From: CAYUUR01 sp964510235
GTDB taxonomy: Bacteria; Patescibacteriota; Saccharimonadia; Saccharimonadales; CAYUUR01
Assembly: GCA_964510235.1 (NCBI GenBank)
Contig: CAZEBF010000003.1
Location: 1 to 49,500 of the forward strand
DNA length: 49,500 bases
Reading direction: 5' to 3'
Shown here: piece after piece, positions 39,400-48,313 of the stretch
How positions within the stretch are numbered: position 1 is the first letter of the stretch
Layout of the letters: each line of letters starts with the position of its first letter
Translations under genes and position numbers: made by a program
The notes under the pieces: generated by a model
What the model saw: only the letters and a program-made list of their open reading frames with translations
What the model was told of the DNA's origin: nothing
The model's database searches: none

Positions 39400-39936
39400 A
39401 TGAGCGAATCATTTGAAGAAATGCTGAGTGGCGGACACCCTAACTCATTGGGTCGCACAATTGAGGTTGTAAACTTGGTACTGGCCGATCGATCCAAACT
39501 GCAAGAACTGTATGATTGTTGGCACTCTAAAGACGAACTGGTGCGGCTGCGTGTGTCGAATGCCATGAAGCGGGTGATGCGTGAGCATCCCGATTGGCTG
39601 ATCTCGTATATAGATCGTTTCATTACCGACATTTCAAAAATTAATCAGCCCTCAACGCAATGGACAATCGCACAGCTGTATATTGGCTTGAATGACAAAA
39701 TGACTGAGCAGCAGCGAGTTGCGGCTGTTAAGATTGTGCAGCATAACCTGGAACATAACCCTGACTGGATTGTTCAGAATACTTCAATGCAAGCACTGGC
39801 TGATTGGGCAGAGAGTGATGTAAAACTGCGTAGTTGGTTACTGCCACGCCTCCACAAACGACTCGGTGATTCGCACAAGTCTATCTCTGGACGCGCCAAA
39901 AAACTCATCACTAAATTCGAGTCAATCGATGGATAG
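39400..39936 (+). CDS. HEAT-repeat-like protein
   Basis: 178 residues, all-helical pattern with repeats such as DELVRLRVSNAMKRVMREHP and NTSMQALADWAESDVKLRSW, like HEAT or DNA-alkylation-repair-type solenoids. No catalytic residue visible. Its end overlaps the next start by 8 bp. Confidence 0.7.
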   Translation: MSESFEEMLSGGHPNSLGRTIEVVNLVLADRSKLQELYDCWHSKDELVRLRVSNAMKRVMREHPDWLISYIDRFITDISKINQPSTQWTIAQLYIGLNDKMTEQQRVAAVKIVQHNLEHNPDWIVQNTSMQALADWAESDVKLRSWLLPRLHKRLGDSHKSISGRAKKLITKFESIDG

Positions 39937-40495
39937 TGCTCCAGAATTCTATGCCAAAGACAGGGCGGCTTGGCGGCAATGGCTAGCTCAGAATCATCAA
40001 ACAGAACAGGCGGTTTGGCTGGTGTATGACAAGGGGAGTGAGCGTACTATGTCTTGGTCGGATATCGTACAAGAATCTCTGTGTTTTGGCTGGATTGATA
40101 GTCGGCCACGCAAACGCGATGATGGCAAGTCTATGATTTATATCTCACGTCGCAAGCCTAAAAGTGTTTGGTCCAAGATAAATAAGACACACATTCAGAA
40201 CCTGAATGAGCTAGGTTTGATGGCGCCAGCCGGACTGGTAGCGGTTGAGAAAGCCAAGGCCAATGGCTCATGGGACTCCCTAAACTTATCTGACGCTTTA
40301 GTGATTCCGCCCGAGCTTGACGCGTTCTTTAAAGCAGAGCCAGCGCTAAAAAAACACTTTGAGTCATTCACTGAATCAAATCGACGAAACCTTTTGGCTC
40401 GTATCTACGGCATCAAACAGCCGGCAACCAGGGCCAACAGTATCAATAAGCTGGTTGTTGGTTTACGAGCTGGCAAAAAAGCTTCAGAGTTGTAA
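39929..40495 (+). CDS. YdeI/OmpD-associated family protein
   Basis: 188 residues from the ATG at 39929. Family motifs: AWRQWLAQNHQTEQAVWLVY, QESLCFGWIDSRPRKRDD, YISRRKPKSVWSKINK, and C-terminal FESFTESNRRNLLARI. Function of the family is poorly known. Overlaps the HEAT-like gene by 8 bp. Confidence 0.88.
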   Translation: MDSAPEFYAKDRAAWRQWLAQNHQTEQAVWLVYDKGSERTMSWSDIVQESLCFGWIDSRPRKRDDGKSMIYISRRKPKSVWSKINKTHIQNLNELGLMAPAGLVAVEKAKANGSWDSLNLSDALVIPPELDAFFKAEPALKKHFESFTESNRRNLLARIYGIKQPATRANSINKLVVGLRAGKKASEL

Positions 40496-40509
40496 TAAGC
40501 GTCAGCGAA

Positions 40510-41508
40510 TTATTCGCAGCTATTCGGGCTAATGATTTCTGCTATGTTCGAGACAGAACCTTCACTGTTCTCTACTGTATAGTAAATTGTTGGCATGGTA
40601 CTGTAAGAATCACTTACTAAAGTTACAATGCCGTCGTTATCGACACTAGCGCTGCTTACAATGGAATCTTCAGTTAATGAGACGCTTGTTTGTCGACCAG
40701 GCAAAGATGGGTTAAGGTCAATTGACAATGGGTTGAGTGTTCCGATACTCGTGGTATCGTTACTAAGTATGTCGAGTGTCTCAGAGATATAAAAAGAGCA
40801 AGTTGATGTATCTTCAGCGGCTATTACAATACTTGTGTCAGGCGTTGGATCGACCGTAATCGTCACAGTAGCAGGAGCTGGTGCTGGGTCACCTCCTTGA
40901 GTTTGTGCAGTATAGGTAAATGGATCGATCGAGTAGTCACCAGGAATCGGTAACGAAAGGTCATAATTTTCGTTCCAACAGGGATCAATCAGATTAACTG
41001 AAACGATACCAAAAGTACTAACACGAACTTCACCGCATAGTATATCGGCGTTGTTAGGATGTCTAAGACTGAAAAATGTCTGTTGCCCAGGACTATCAGG
41101 ATCCAGATCAATTGTATCCCAGTCTAACGGATCGCCTTGTGGCGCATTGTCGTTACCTAGAATTGCGACATAGATTCTAGTATTGGGTATGGATTGGTCT
41201 GCGTCAGGCAATGCAAGCGTGCTCATATCGTCGACTAGTCCAAGTCCCACTGATTCTTCGTTGGCACTAATAGGTGCGTCTACACAATCATCTGGCGCGC
41301 TTTGTGCATATGTGGCAGCAGGTACCAAAAACAGTGAAAAACCAAATAGAATGCCAAGAGCAGCAACCATAAACTTGAACTGCAGTTTACGGCCTGTTAC
41401 CAGCCACGCTACTGCCAGCGCTACCAGCAATATTGCGCCACCAACTATAAGAAGCTGATTATTCCCAGTATCTGCCAGCGTTTCACAGGCTTTCACTACT
41501 TCTTCCAT
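40510..41508 (-). CDS. Surface protein paralogue 1: N-terminal LADTG segment, signal peptide, two Ig-like domains
   Basis: 332 residues. Layout: ACETLADTG at about 8-16, hydrophobic helix at about 18-37, basic TGRKLQFK, a second hydrophobic helix ending PAATYAQS (signal-peptidase-like site at about 70), then two repeats with the CshA-fibril/tandem-Ig pattern (GNDNAPQGDPLDWDTIDLDP; SNDTTSIGTLNPLSIDLNP). Paired Cys in the mature part. Nearest to paralogue 2. AAAGG lies 8 nt before the ATG. Likely displayed on the surface and possibly sortase-linked. Confidence 0.82.
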   Translation of the reverse strand: MEEVVKACETLADTGNNQLLIVGGAILLVALAVAWLVTGRKLQFKFMVAALGILFGFSLFLVPAATYAQSAPDDCVDAPISANEESVGLGLVDDMSTLALPDADQSIPNTRIYVAILGNDNAPQGDPLDWDTIDLDPDSPGQQTFFSLRHPNNADILCGEVRVSTFGIVSVNLIDPCWNENYDLSLPIPGDYSIDPFTYTAQTQGGDPAPAPATVTITVDPTPDTSIVIAAEDTSTCSFYISETLDILSNDTTSIGTLNPLSIDLNPSLPGRQTSVSLTEDSIVSSASVDNDGIVTLVSDSYSTMPTIYYTVENSEGSVSNIAEIISPNSCE

Positions 41509-41589
41509 TCCTCAAACCTTTTTGTTAACGGTATATTCTCTCGTATACTAACAGAGAAGCATAAGCGGAGTCAAACTCGCCCTTTGTCG

Positions 41590-42603
41590 CTAGCCGATAA
41601 TACATGATATGGCCATTACGCCTCCTACATTTGAAACTGTACCGAGGCTATTCTCTACAGTGTAGTAAAAGATTGGTATAGAGCCTGTTGGTTCTTCGGC
41701 ATCGAGCGATACCGTGAGGTTGCCACTGTTATCTAGGGTAATAGTGTAGACATCATCGCTGTCTACTGAATCGACTGTGGCACTTGTTTGCCTGCCAGGT
41801 AGAGAAGGGTTGAGGTCGGTACTTGATGGATCAAGGGTCCCAGTGCTCGTTGTGTCGTTGTCGAGCAATGGGACTATCCATGGCGGTGAACCGATGCCTG
41901 AACAATACTCGTCGATGACGGCAGTTACGACTGATTCAACTGCTTCGGTCTGAGTTGTAACCGTTACTGTTGCTGGAGCAGGTGCCGTTACTGCACTAAC
42001 CGTCTGTGCGGTATACGTGAATGGTGCGATTATCAAATCGGTGGAGAAAGCTAGTGTACTGAAGATACTGTCCTCACAAGGGTCCTGTAGTCTTATTTGC
42101 AGAATTCCAAAAGTGCTAACTCTAATAGTTCCACAGCTAAAGTCAGAATCGTCAGGATGTGGTAGGTCTATGCTCGTCTGTAGCCCAGCTGTTTCTGGGT
42201 CAAGATCAACGGTGTCCCAATCAAGTGGGTCTCCGTTTGGCGCAGTGTCGTTGCCGAGGATTGCAATGTAGAGCAAACTTTGACTATTATCAGGCAACTG
42301 GATGACACCAGTGTCATCGATAAGTCCCAGCACTGTAGCCGGCTCCTCATCTTCATTTGTGTCCGCGTTTGTTTCTACACAATGATCTTCCGCACTCTGC
42401 GCATACGTCACAGCCGGAGCTAGGAATAGGGAAAAACCAAATAGAATGCCAAGAGCAGCTATCATAAATCTGAGCTGTAATTTACGCCCTGTTAGTAGCC
42501 AGACAGTTGCCAATGCTACTAGCAACACCGCAGCACCAATTAAAAGAAGCTGATTATTCCCAGTATCTGCCAGCGTTTCACAGGCTTCAACTACGTTTTC
42601 CAT
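41590..42603 (-). CDS. Surface protein paralogue 2: N-terminal LADTG segment, signal peptide, two Ig-like domains
   Basis: 337 residues with the same layout as its neighbours: ACETLADTGNNQLL, helix, TGRKLQLRF, helix ending PAVTYAQS, then two Ig-like repeats (LGNDTAPNGDPLDWDTVDLDP; DNDTTSTGTLDPSSTDLNP). The N-terminal 60 residues are almost identical to paralogue 1, the rest less so. The leader also shares GTTAACAAAAAG with paralogue 1, showing recent duplication. Confidence 0.82.
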   Translation of the reverse strand: MENVVEACETLADTGNNQLLLIGAAVLLVALATVWLLTGRKLQLRFMIAALGILFGFSLFLAPAVTYAQSAEDHCVETNADTNEDEEPATVLGLIDDTGVIQLPDNSQSLLYIAILGNDTAPNGDPLDWDTVDLDPETAGLQTSIDLPHPDDSDFSCGTIRVSTFGILQIRLQDPCEDSIFSTLAFSTDLIIAPFTYTAQTVSAVTAPAPATVTVTTQTEAVESVVTAVIDEYCSGIGSPPWIVPLLDNDTTSTGTLDPSSTDLNPSLPGRQTSATVDSVDSDDVYTITLDNSGNLTVSLDAEEPTGSIPIFYYTVENSLGTVSNVGGVMAISCIIG

Positions 42604-42747
42604 CTATTCTCCACACTTTTTGTTAATTATGGTAGCTATTTTACTCTAGCAGCAAACCATAAGCACTACAACGGCTTGCGGGTAAGCAGGAACGAATACC
42701 GAGTTAGTTACGAATCCTGCCTCATAATGTGAGCTATTTTTTAAGCA

Positions 42748-43731
42748 TTATGCGCAGCTGTCCCCGTTGATTAGGGTGATTGGTGAAATGTCGCCATTTG
42801 TGTTTGATACCGTATAGAAGAATTGCATACCCGCGGTAGGTGCTTCTGTTGTCACAAGTATGTTTCCATCATTGTCGACTGTGGCGGTAAAGGTGTACGG
42901 AGTAACTATAAGAAACCCTACATAGGAGTATGTTTGCTGAATACCTGGTGTGTTTGGGTCAAGATCTACAGTGTCAGGATCGAGCGTACCGCTGCTCGTA
43001 GAATCATTCGCCAGGATGTCAACTGTCTGCGAGGCCTCACATTCAAGCGTGTCACCCAAGGCTGTTACGACAGTATCAGCACTACTCGATACTGTAATAT
43101 TTACTGTCGCAGGCGTTTCGGTCGTCACGTCATTTTCTGAAGTAACCAGGTAGTCAAAAGGAGTGATCACAAAGTCGTTATCAATAGTCAGTGCATTTGC
43201 GAGAATGTCATAACAGGTGTATTCCAATGTAACTCTCAGGATACCGTTCAGCATTACGTCAATATCTCCACAATCGTAATCGGAGTCGTCAGGGTGCTGT
43301 ATGTTCCTTGACTGTTGTACGCCGTCTTGACCAGTATCGATATCAAGAGTATTCCAATCAAAAGTGTCATCAGTCGGGGGTGTGTCATTGTTAAGTAGGG
43401 ACATATAGTAAACGACAGTTGGGTTGCCTCCATCTGGCAATAGCATTTCTCCGCTGTCATTTTGCAAGCTGAGGGAAGTTACCACGGCAGGTGTCTCGTC
43501 CTCATCCTCGTTTGCTTGCGTCATACAAGCCTCGCTTGATTGGGCGTGGACCATAACTGGAGTGAATGAATAGAATCCAACTAGCATTAGAATGAGTACG
43601 GGCAAAAAGCGTACCTGAATGCCGCGTTTTCTGAGGAGGAGTATGGCAGTAAGTACTAGAAAAACAGCACCAGCCAACAGCAGCAGCTGGCTCGTACCGG
43701 TGTTAGCGAGGGTCTCACATGTTTCATTCAT
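42748..43731 (-). CDS. Surface protein paralogue 3: N-terminal LANTG segment, signal peptide, two Ig-like domains
   Basis: 327 residues, the most diverged of the three. TCETLANTGTSQLL at about 4-17, helix, RKRGIQVRF, helix ending PVMVHAQS, then repeats LNNDTPPTDDTFDWNTLDID and ANDSTSSGTLDPDTVDLDP. The first gene of the array by transcription direction. About 140 bp separate it from paralogue 2; I see no terminator there. Confidence 0.82.
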   Translation of the reverse strand: MNETCETLANTGTSQLLLLAGAVFLVLTAILLLRKRGIQVRFLPVLILMLVGFYSFTPVMVHAQSSEACMTQANEDEDETPAVVTSLSLQNDSGEMLLPDGGNPTVVYYMSLLNNDTPPTDDTFDWNTLDIDTGQDGVQQSRNIQHPDDSDYDCGDIDVMLNGILRVTLEYTCYDILANALTIDNDFVITPFDYLVTSENDVTTETPATVNITVSSSADTVVTALGDTLECEASQTVDILANDSTSSGTLDPDTVDLDPNTPGIQQTYSYVGFLIVTPYTFTATVDNDGNILVTTEAPTAGMQFFYTVSNTNGDISPITLINGDSCA

Positions 43732-43778
43732 AGGTTATAGATATAAGTATAACCAGTTTCAGATATTCAAGCAAAGTT

Positions 43779-44699
43779 TTAACGGCGTTTGCGGAGGAAG
43801 TAGAAGGCGAGTGTTCCACTGCTAATGAGCGATATGGCGGCGATAATCCAAAACATGATTGGTGAACCTTGACCAGGCAAACTGACGTTCATACCATACA
43901 GTCCAGCAAGCATGGTCGGAATGGTGACTGCGAGGGTGATGACAGTGAGCAGACGGATGGTTTCGTTTAGCCGTGTGTCCATGACGGCACGGTACGAATC
44001 ACGTACGTTAGTAATGGTTCGTAGCAAACTTTTACAGCGAACAATGATCTGTTCGAGGTCGATGGACAGGTCTTCGACTAAATCTTTATCGTCTTCATAG
44101 AGCTTGACCAAACGGCCACCCAGAAGTTTTTCAATCGCGTTGTTACTTGGAATCAGCGCATCGAGGTAATCGTTGAGTTTACGTTCGTATTCAGCAAAAG
44201 TGGCAATGTCTGCTGGTCGCAACATAGTAATGTCACTAATGGCCGCTCGCATTTGACGGTTAATAATTGCGACTCGTCGTTCGTACTGATGCACAATTGC
44301 CTCAAGCATCAGCAGTAGCATCTGGGTCTGCTGGGTCGTTGCGACAGTAGATTTGTCCATAAATGGCTGCCACATTCGGGCTAGCGGATCTCGACTAACC
44401 GTTATGATGTGCTTTGGGTGAATCACAAACATAATTGGCGTGGTAAAGTCGTTAAACTCGTCGTCAGTGTCAGGTAATCGGGTGATCAAATAAATTGAGC
44501 CGTCTTCTGACTCGATACGAGGTACCTCGTGCGGATCAAGTGCATCCTGCAAAATTGTCTCATCCAGCTTAAAATCGGTGACTAACTTATTGCGTTCTTC
44601 ATCGTTAGGGTTCTCAACTCGAATCCAACTGCCTGGTTGCAAATCTTTCTTTACACCAATGCGTGGCTTGTAACTGGTACTTCGCAAGTATTGAATCAT
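43779..44699 (-). CDS. corA: CorA-family Mg2+/divalent cation channel
   Basis: 306 residues. Cytosolic N-terminal domain, long stalk helix, two C-terminal membrane helices with the selectivity motif YGMNVSLPGQGSPIMF (GMN). Basic C-terminal tail FYFLRKRR. Pentameric Mg2+ channel; Co2+ or Ni2+ are possible. TACAAT 7 nt before the ATG, leaderless. Confidence 0.95.
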   Translation of the reverse strand: MIQYLRSTSYKPRIGVKKDLQPGSWIRVENPNDEERNKLVTDFKLDETILQDALDPHEVPRIESEDGSIYLITRLPDTDDEFNDFTTPIMFVIHPKHIITVSRDPLARMWQPFMDKSTVATTQQTQMLLLMLEAIVHQYERRVAIINRQMRAAISDITMLRPADIATFAEYERKLNDYLDALIPSNNAIEKLLGGRLVKLYEDDKDLVEDLSIDLEQIIVRCKSLLRTITNVRDSYRAVMDTRLNETIRLLTVITLAVTIPTMLAGLYGMNVSLPGQGSPIMFWIIAAISLISSGTLAFYFLRKRR

Positions 44700-44760
44700 T
44701 ACTAGTATTGTACGATGTTTTGCTTATGGTTAAAAGGCAAGCGTATACTAGGAAGCACAA

Positions 44761-45228
44761 ATGATACGTATGATTGCCGCAATAGATAGTAAACGAGGCA
44801 TCGCCGATGACTACGGTATTCCATGGGATTTACCCAAAGATAAGGCTTACTTCCGATCTAAAACTGAGGGCGGCACGGTTGTAATGGGTTACCGCGTGTA
44901 TCTAGAGCTGGTCGAGCCCTTACCTAATCGTCAGAACTTAGTGTTGACTGACGGCACCGAACCGCTACGTTCTGGTTTTGAACCAATACTGGATCTAGAG
45001 AAATTCCTTAGTGAGTATAAAGACGACCTTTGGATTATTGGCGGAGCAGTAACGTACCAACTAGCTTTACCGTTTGCAGAAGAGTTGTATCTAACTAAAC
45101 TCACCAAGGACTTTGCCTGCACCAAATTCTTCCCGAGTTACGAGTCAGATTTTGTGCGTGTCAGCCAAAGCGGCGTCATGTCAGAAAACGACATTCAGTA
45201 TCGCTTCTGTGCGTATCGCCGCAAGTAG
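44761..45228 (+). CDS. folA: Dihydrofolate reductase
   Basis: 155 residues. MIAAIDSKRGIADDYGIPWDLPKDKAYF contains the active-site Trp and Asp (shown in part: GIPWDLPKDKAYF); NADPH-binding VVMGYRVYLEL and IIGGAVTYQLALPFAEELYL follow. Reduces dihydrofolate to THF, cofactor for GlyA. No thymidylate synthase next to it. TATACT lies 11 nt before the ATG. Confidence 0.95.
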   Translation: MIRMIAAIDSKRGIADDYGIPWDLPKDKAYFRSKTEGGTVVMGYRVYLELVEPLPNRQNLVLTDGTEPLRSGFEPILDLEKFLSEYKDDLWIIGGAVTYQLALPFAEELYLTKLTKDFACTKFFPSYESDFVRVSQSGVMSENDIQYRFCAYRRK

Positions 45229-45582
45229 CTAATCTTTGTCTTTATCAGGCTTTGGGGGATTGACCTTATCGCCAAGTATCAAAACGACACTAAGCCCAGT
45301 GAGAGCAAATAACAGTGCGAGTACCGTTTGGCTGGCATCTGATCCAAAAACGTTGAGCTGTCTCAGTAGCAGCAAGAACCCAACCCACACAACTACAAAC
45401 CCAAACATACGAGTCGATTTTGATCCGATAAGTCCCAGCCCAGTTGCAAATATTGTAACTGGCCACAATAGATCAAATGCGACAGAACCCCTGACGATAC
45501 CCAGCAGCTCGAGCAGCAGAATCACGCCTACCGCGATAATCCCGAGACCGAGGAGTAGTGACGTGCTTTGCTGTTGTTTCAT
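45229..45582 (-). CDS. Small membrane protein (LiaF/DUF5668-like helices)
   Basis: 117 residues from the ATG at 45582. Four hydrophobic helices and a charged tail (DKVNPPKPDKDKD). The pattern GLGIIAVGVILLLELLG...DLLWPVTIFATGLGL resembles the membrane part of LiaI/LiaF-type proteins, without the regulatory domain. Convergent and directly adjacent to folA. Confidence 0.7.
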   Translation of the reverse strand: MKQQQSTSLLLGLGIIAVGVILLLELLGIVRGSVAFDLLWPVTIFATGLGLIGSKSTRMFGFVVVWVGFLLLLRQLNVFGSDASQTVLALLFALTGLSVVLILGDKVNPPKPDKDKD

Positions 45583-45682
45583 ACCTGTATCATCCCACAT
45601 TAGCAACTGTTGTGACAAGCCTCATGCGTCTAGTGAAAAAGTGTTCACTGTAATTTTTGACTATGTGATGCAGACTAGGGGC

Positions 45683-46429
45683 ATGAGTGAAAAAGCCCCA
45701 TTTAAAGATTTTGACCTAACCGTAAAACACGTTGATGAACGTCACTATGTGCCACCAAAAGCACGACGTCCAGAAGAAATTGAACGACGCCGTCGAATGC
45801 CGCGGGGTAGTGTGCTCGTTGAGCAGCAACAGCGTGGTATTGCTATGGCGTCAGCAATTCTGAATCACGTCCAAGAAGAGTCAGACATTGCTTTCGCAAA
45901 GCGTGTACTTACAGCAAGTGGCATAAATACTGCCTGGTATAACTTCGCACAGGATGCACCTGACGTTATGCGCCGTCGTCTCAAACTTCCACCTGTTGCC
46001 GTTGAAGATGATCCTTGGCGAGCCGATCAAGCCACGCTGCTAGGAAGTGCACGTTACCGCTATGAAGATGCAGTGCTATTGGCTGATCGAGTTGTGGCTG
46101 CGACAGAATTACGCTCGCGCAGACTACCGACACATAAGAAAATTCTAGGACGACATTTGGGAGAAACTTCACTGGTTCTAGCATGTGTAGATATGGATGC
46201 CTCGGCAATTTATGGTACGGCGTTTGATGTACAGCATGTCGTTCGTCAGCGCAGCTTGGCGGCACTAGAAGACGCCCGGATTTTTGCAAACGAAATTGGC
46301 GTTCACCCGACGCTTGCGCAACTGGCTGACCCAGACAGTGATTTGTCTGTATACTGGCGGAGAAACGCCACAGCTGGCGCCTATGACGCATACGAGCAAG
46401 CCACTAGCCTGCAGCCAATTGCCGCCTAA
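45683..46429 (+). CDS. Unknown soluble protein
   Basis: 248 residues from the ATG at 45683 (AGGGGC upstream; ATG at 45668 is possible). A much longer open frame to 45236 runs antisense through the membrane-protein gene and is not credible. N-terminal 60 residues are very basic (ARRPEEIERRRRMPRG), the rest helical (RYEDAVLLADRVVAATELRS). Many Arg and His, no family recognised. Convergent with the wHTH-NUDIX gene, overlapping by 4 bp. Confidence 0.65.
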   Translation: MSEKAPFKDFDLTVKHVDERHYVPPKARRPEEIERRRRMPRGSVLVEQQQRGIAMASAILNHVQEESDIAFAKRVLTASGINTAWYNFAQDAPDVMRRRLKLPPVAVEDDPWRADQATLLGSARYRYEDAVLLADRVVAATELRSRRLPTHKKILGRHLGETSLVLACVDMDASAIYGTAFDVQHVVRQRSLAALEDARIFANEIGVHPTLAQLADPDSDLSVYWRRNATAGAYDAYEQATSLQPIAA

Positions 46430-47094
46430 AGCTCGATAGTTTTCTCGATAAAAAATGGTGTTTTTGTCTGGTAGGCTTCCACGAGATAAGACATGTTTGG
46501 CAAAAAATCACTGGCAGAAAAGTCTGGCGATTGTTGCCAAAAGTACTCGGCATGTTCATCATCTGGCGCCAATTCGCCCGTCGCATCCTCGCAGGCCAGC
46601 ATTGTAAAGTGTGTAAAACTTTCTAGTTGGTCTTCACGAAACACCCTAAAATACCCGGCACCAATAGCCGTGAACCTGCCACGTAAGCCAGTTTTGTCTT
46701 GCAGTATATTTTGTGCAGTAGTAGATGATGACTCCAAGGCAGACGGCTGGCCGTGCATGAATCCGGTTAAGCCTCGCAGTGGATGCGTCCTTCGCTTGTA
46801 GAGCAACCACGCGTTGTCAGAGGCCCGACGCACTACCAAAAATAGAACTGAGTCTGGGCGGTCTACCAGGGCTTGTTTACCGTCCAGCACATGAACGCCC
46901 AGCCGTCGACCTTCTGCAGTCAGACTGTAGGCTCCGTCAGGATTCTTTGCTATCAGCCCAGCACTTTCAACTTTCTTGAGGTGATACGTAAACAGCTTAT
47001 TATCAACATTGTCTGGCTTTAGTTCACTAAATCGTAAACCGTCAGTAAACGCTAAGCGGTAGGCAATCGTGCGTTGCAAATGATGGTCAAGCAT
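46426..47094 (-). CDS. Winged-helix/NUDIX fusion protein
   Basis: 222 residues from the ATG at 47094; TATACT 6 nt upstream, leaderless. Residues about 1-65 form a winged helix (RFSELKPDNVDNKLFTYHLK, SAGLIAKNPDGAYSLTAEGR), the rest a NUDIX-like domain (LLYKRRTHPLRGLTGFMHGQ). The Nudix box is degenerate (SALESSSTTAQNILQDKTG; the REUxEE glutamates are missing), so this half probably senses a ligand instead of hydrolysing it. Likely NrtR-like regulator; target unknown. Confidence 0.8.
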   Translation of the reverse strand: MLDHHLQRTIAYRLAFTDGLRFSELKPDNVDNKLFTYHLKKVESAGLIAKNPDGAYSLTAEGRRLGVHVLDGKQALVDRPDSVLFLVVRRASDNAWLLYKRRTHPLRGLTGFMHGQPSALESSSTTAQNILQDKTGLRGRFTAIGAGYFRVFREDQLESFTHFTMLACEDATGELAPDDEHAEYFWQQSPDFSASDFLPNMSYLVEAYQTKTPFFIEKTIEL

Positions 47095-47184
47095 AGGCCT
47101 AGTATAACGCAGACCAAAATGATTACTTGACAACAAATTAGCTAGAAGCGCATTATATAACTACAATAAATGAAAGGAGTGCAT

Positions 47185-47763
47185 ATGGACGCTACTGAGA
47201 GACAGTTCATTGCAAGCTACTGGTGGGTACTAACATTAAGAGGTATCGCAGCGTTGCTGTTTGGTATTGCAGCCGTTTTTTGGCCAGCAATCACCCTGGT
47301 AACATTGGTATACCTATTTAGCGCGTTCATCCTGGTTTCAGGTATTGCCGAAGTGATTCATGGCATCGGATCAATTCGTCATCGCGGCACTTGGTTCTTG
47401 AGCCTATTGATTGGCGTACTGCAGATCGGTGTAGGTGTCTACCTGATCCGTCACCCGCTTGTATCATTTGCAACACTGATATTGCTGATTGGTTTTACAC
47501 TGATCGTGCGTGGTGTGATTGAAGGCGTTGCTGCATTTACTGATGATTCATCAGTATCAATGCGCACGCTTGTCATGATTGGTGCAGTTATCTCGGTACT
47601 TGCCGGTATCGTTGTACTGTTCCAGCCAGCCAGCGCTGGTGTAGCGTTTGTATGGATCCTTGGTCTATACGCGCTGATCACCGGCCCATTGCTGATTGCT
47701 ATGTCGCTTGATGCCAAGCGCTTGCTCAGCGAAGATGAGCCAAAACGTTCTAGCCGCCGCTAA
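47185..47763 (+). CDS. HdeD/DUF308-family membrane protein
   Basis: 192 residues from the ATG at 47185; AAAGGAG 7 nt upstream excludes the earlier ATG. Six hydrophobic helices with the internal repeat pattern of HdeD (YWWVLTLRGIAALLFGIAAV; LLIGVLQIGVGVYLIRHP). Role unknown, linked to acid stress in E. coli. Followed by a strong terminator. Confidence 0.88.
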   Translation: MDATERQFIASYWWVLTLRGIAALLFGIAAVFWPAITLVTLVYLFSAFILVSGIAEVIHGIGSIRHRGTWFLSLLIGVLQIGVGVYLIRHPLVSFATLILLIGFTLIVRGVIEGVAAFTDDSSVSMRTLVMIGAVISVLAGIVVLFQPASAGVAFVWILGLYALITGPLLIAMSLDAKRLLSEDEPKRSSRR

Positions 47764-47784
47764 TCCCGGTTGCTAGTCGTCTAC

Positions 47785-47816
47785 AAAAACGTCTGCCCTA
47801 ACCAGCAGACGTTTTT
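47785..47816. terminator. Terminator after the HdeD-like gene
   Basis: AAAAACGTCTGC-CCTAACCA-GCAGACGTTTTT, perfect 12-bp arms with A/T runs on both sides, so it can act in both directions (also for the minus-strand NUDIX gene). Confidence 0.92.
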
Positions 47817-48103
47817 GATTGACTCAAGACCAATCTAGATGAGTTTATTATACCAATTGTTTGGTGTTGACTTGCTGTTTGAGGACCCCGTCGGAATCGT
47901 CAAAGTGAAACTCAGCTTCTACAAACTTGCCAGCAATTGCTTCTGGTAGCCAGTATTTGTCATCTTGCCACATGGAGTCGTAGGGGATAGAAGTAAGGTC
48001 ATACCATTTTGGTTTCATCTCTTCGGTCTCTGTTGGTTCGCCCTGCCATGTATCGCAAAAGTAGACGATGACTTGTTGATTCCAATCGGATTTGTCTCCA
48101 GGA

Positions 48104-48158
48104 AAAAAAGAAGTTGAGTGTACCAACTTGCTCATATGTCAGCGGAGTAACTTCAATC
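48104..48158. repeat. 55-bp sequence left of the N gap
   Basis: Identical to 48259-48313, directly bordering the gap. Unmerged contig overlap. Confidence 0.95.
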
Positions 48159-48258
48159 NNNNNNNNNNNNNNNNNNNNNNNNNNNNNNNNNNNNNNNNNN
48201 NNNNNNNNNNNNNNNNNNNNNNNNNNNNNNNNNNNNNNNNNNNNNNNNNNNNNNNNNN
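48159..48258. other. Assembly gap (100 N)
   Basis: Exactly 100 N, a conventional size for unknown gap length. The flanking duplication shows that no sequence is missing. Confidence 0.98.
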
Positions 48259-48313
48259 AAAAAAGAAGTTGAGTGTACCAACTTGCTCATATGTCAGCGG
48301 AGTAACTTCAATC
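48259..48313. repeat. 55-bp sequence right of the N gap
   Basis: Second copy of 48104-48158. Confidence 0.95.

Noticed and set aside
45236..45682. Long N-terminal extension of the 45683 gene
   Set aside because: It is antisense to the membrane-protein gene at 45229-45582 and has Ser/Pro-rich shadow composition.
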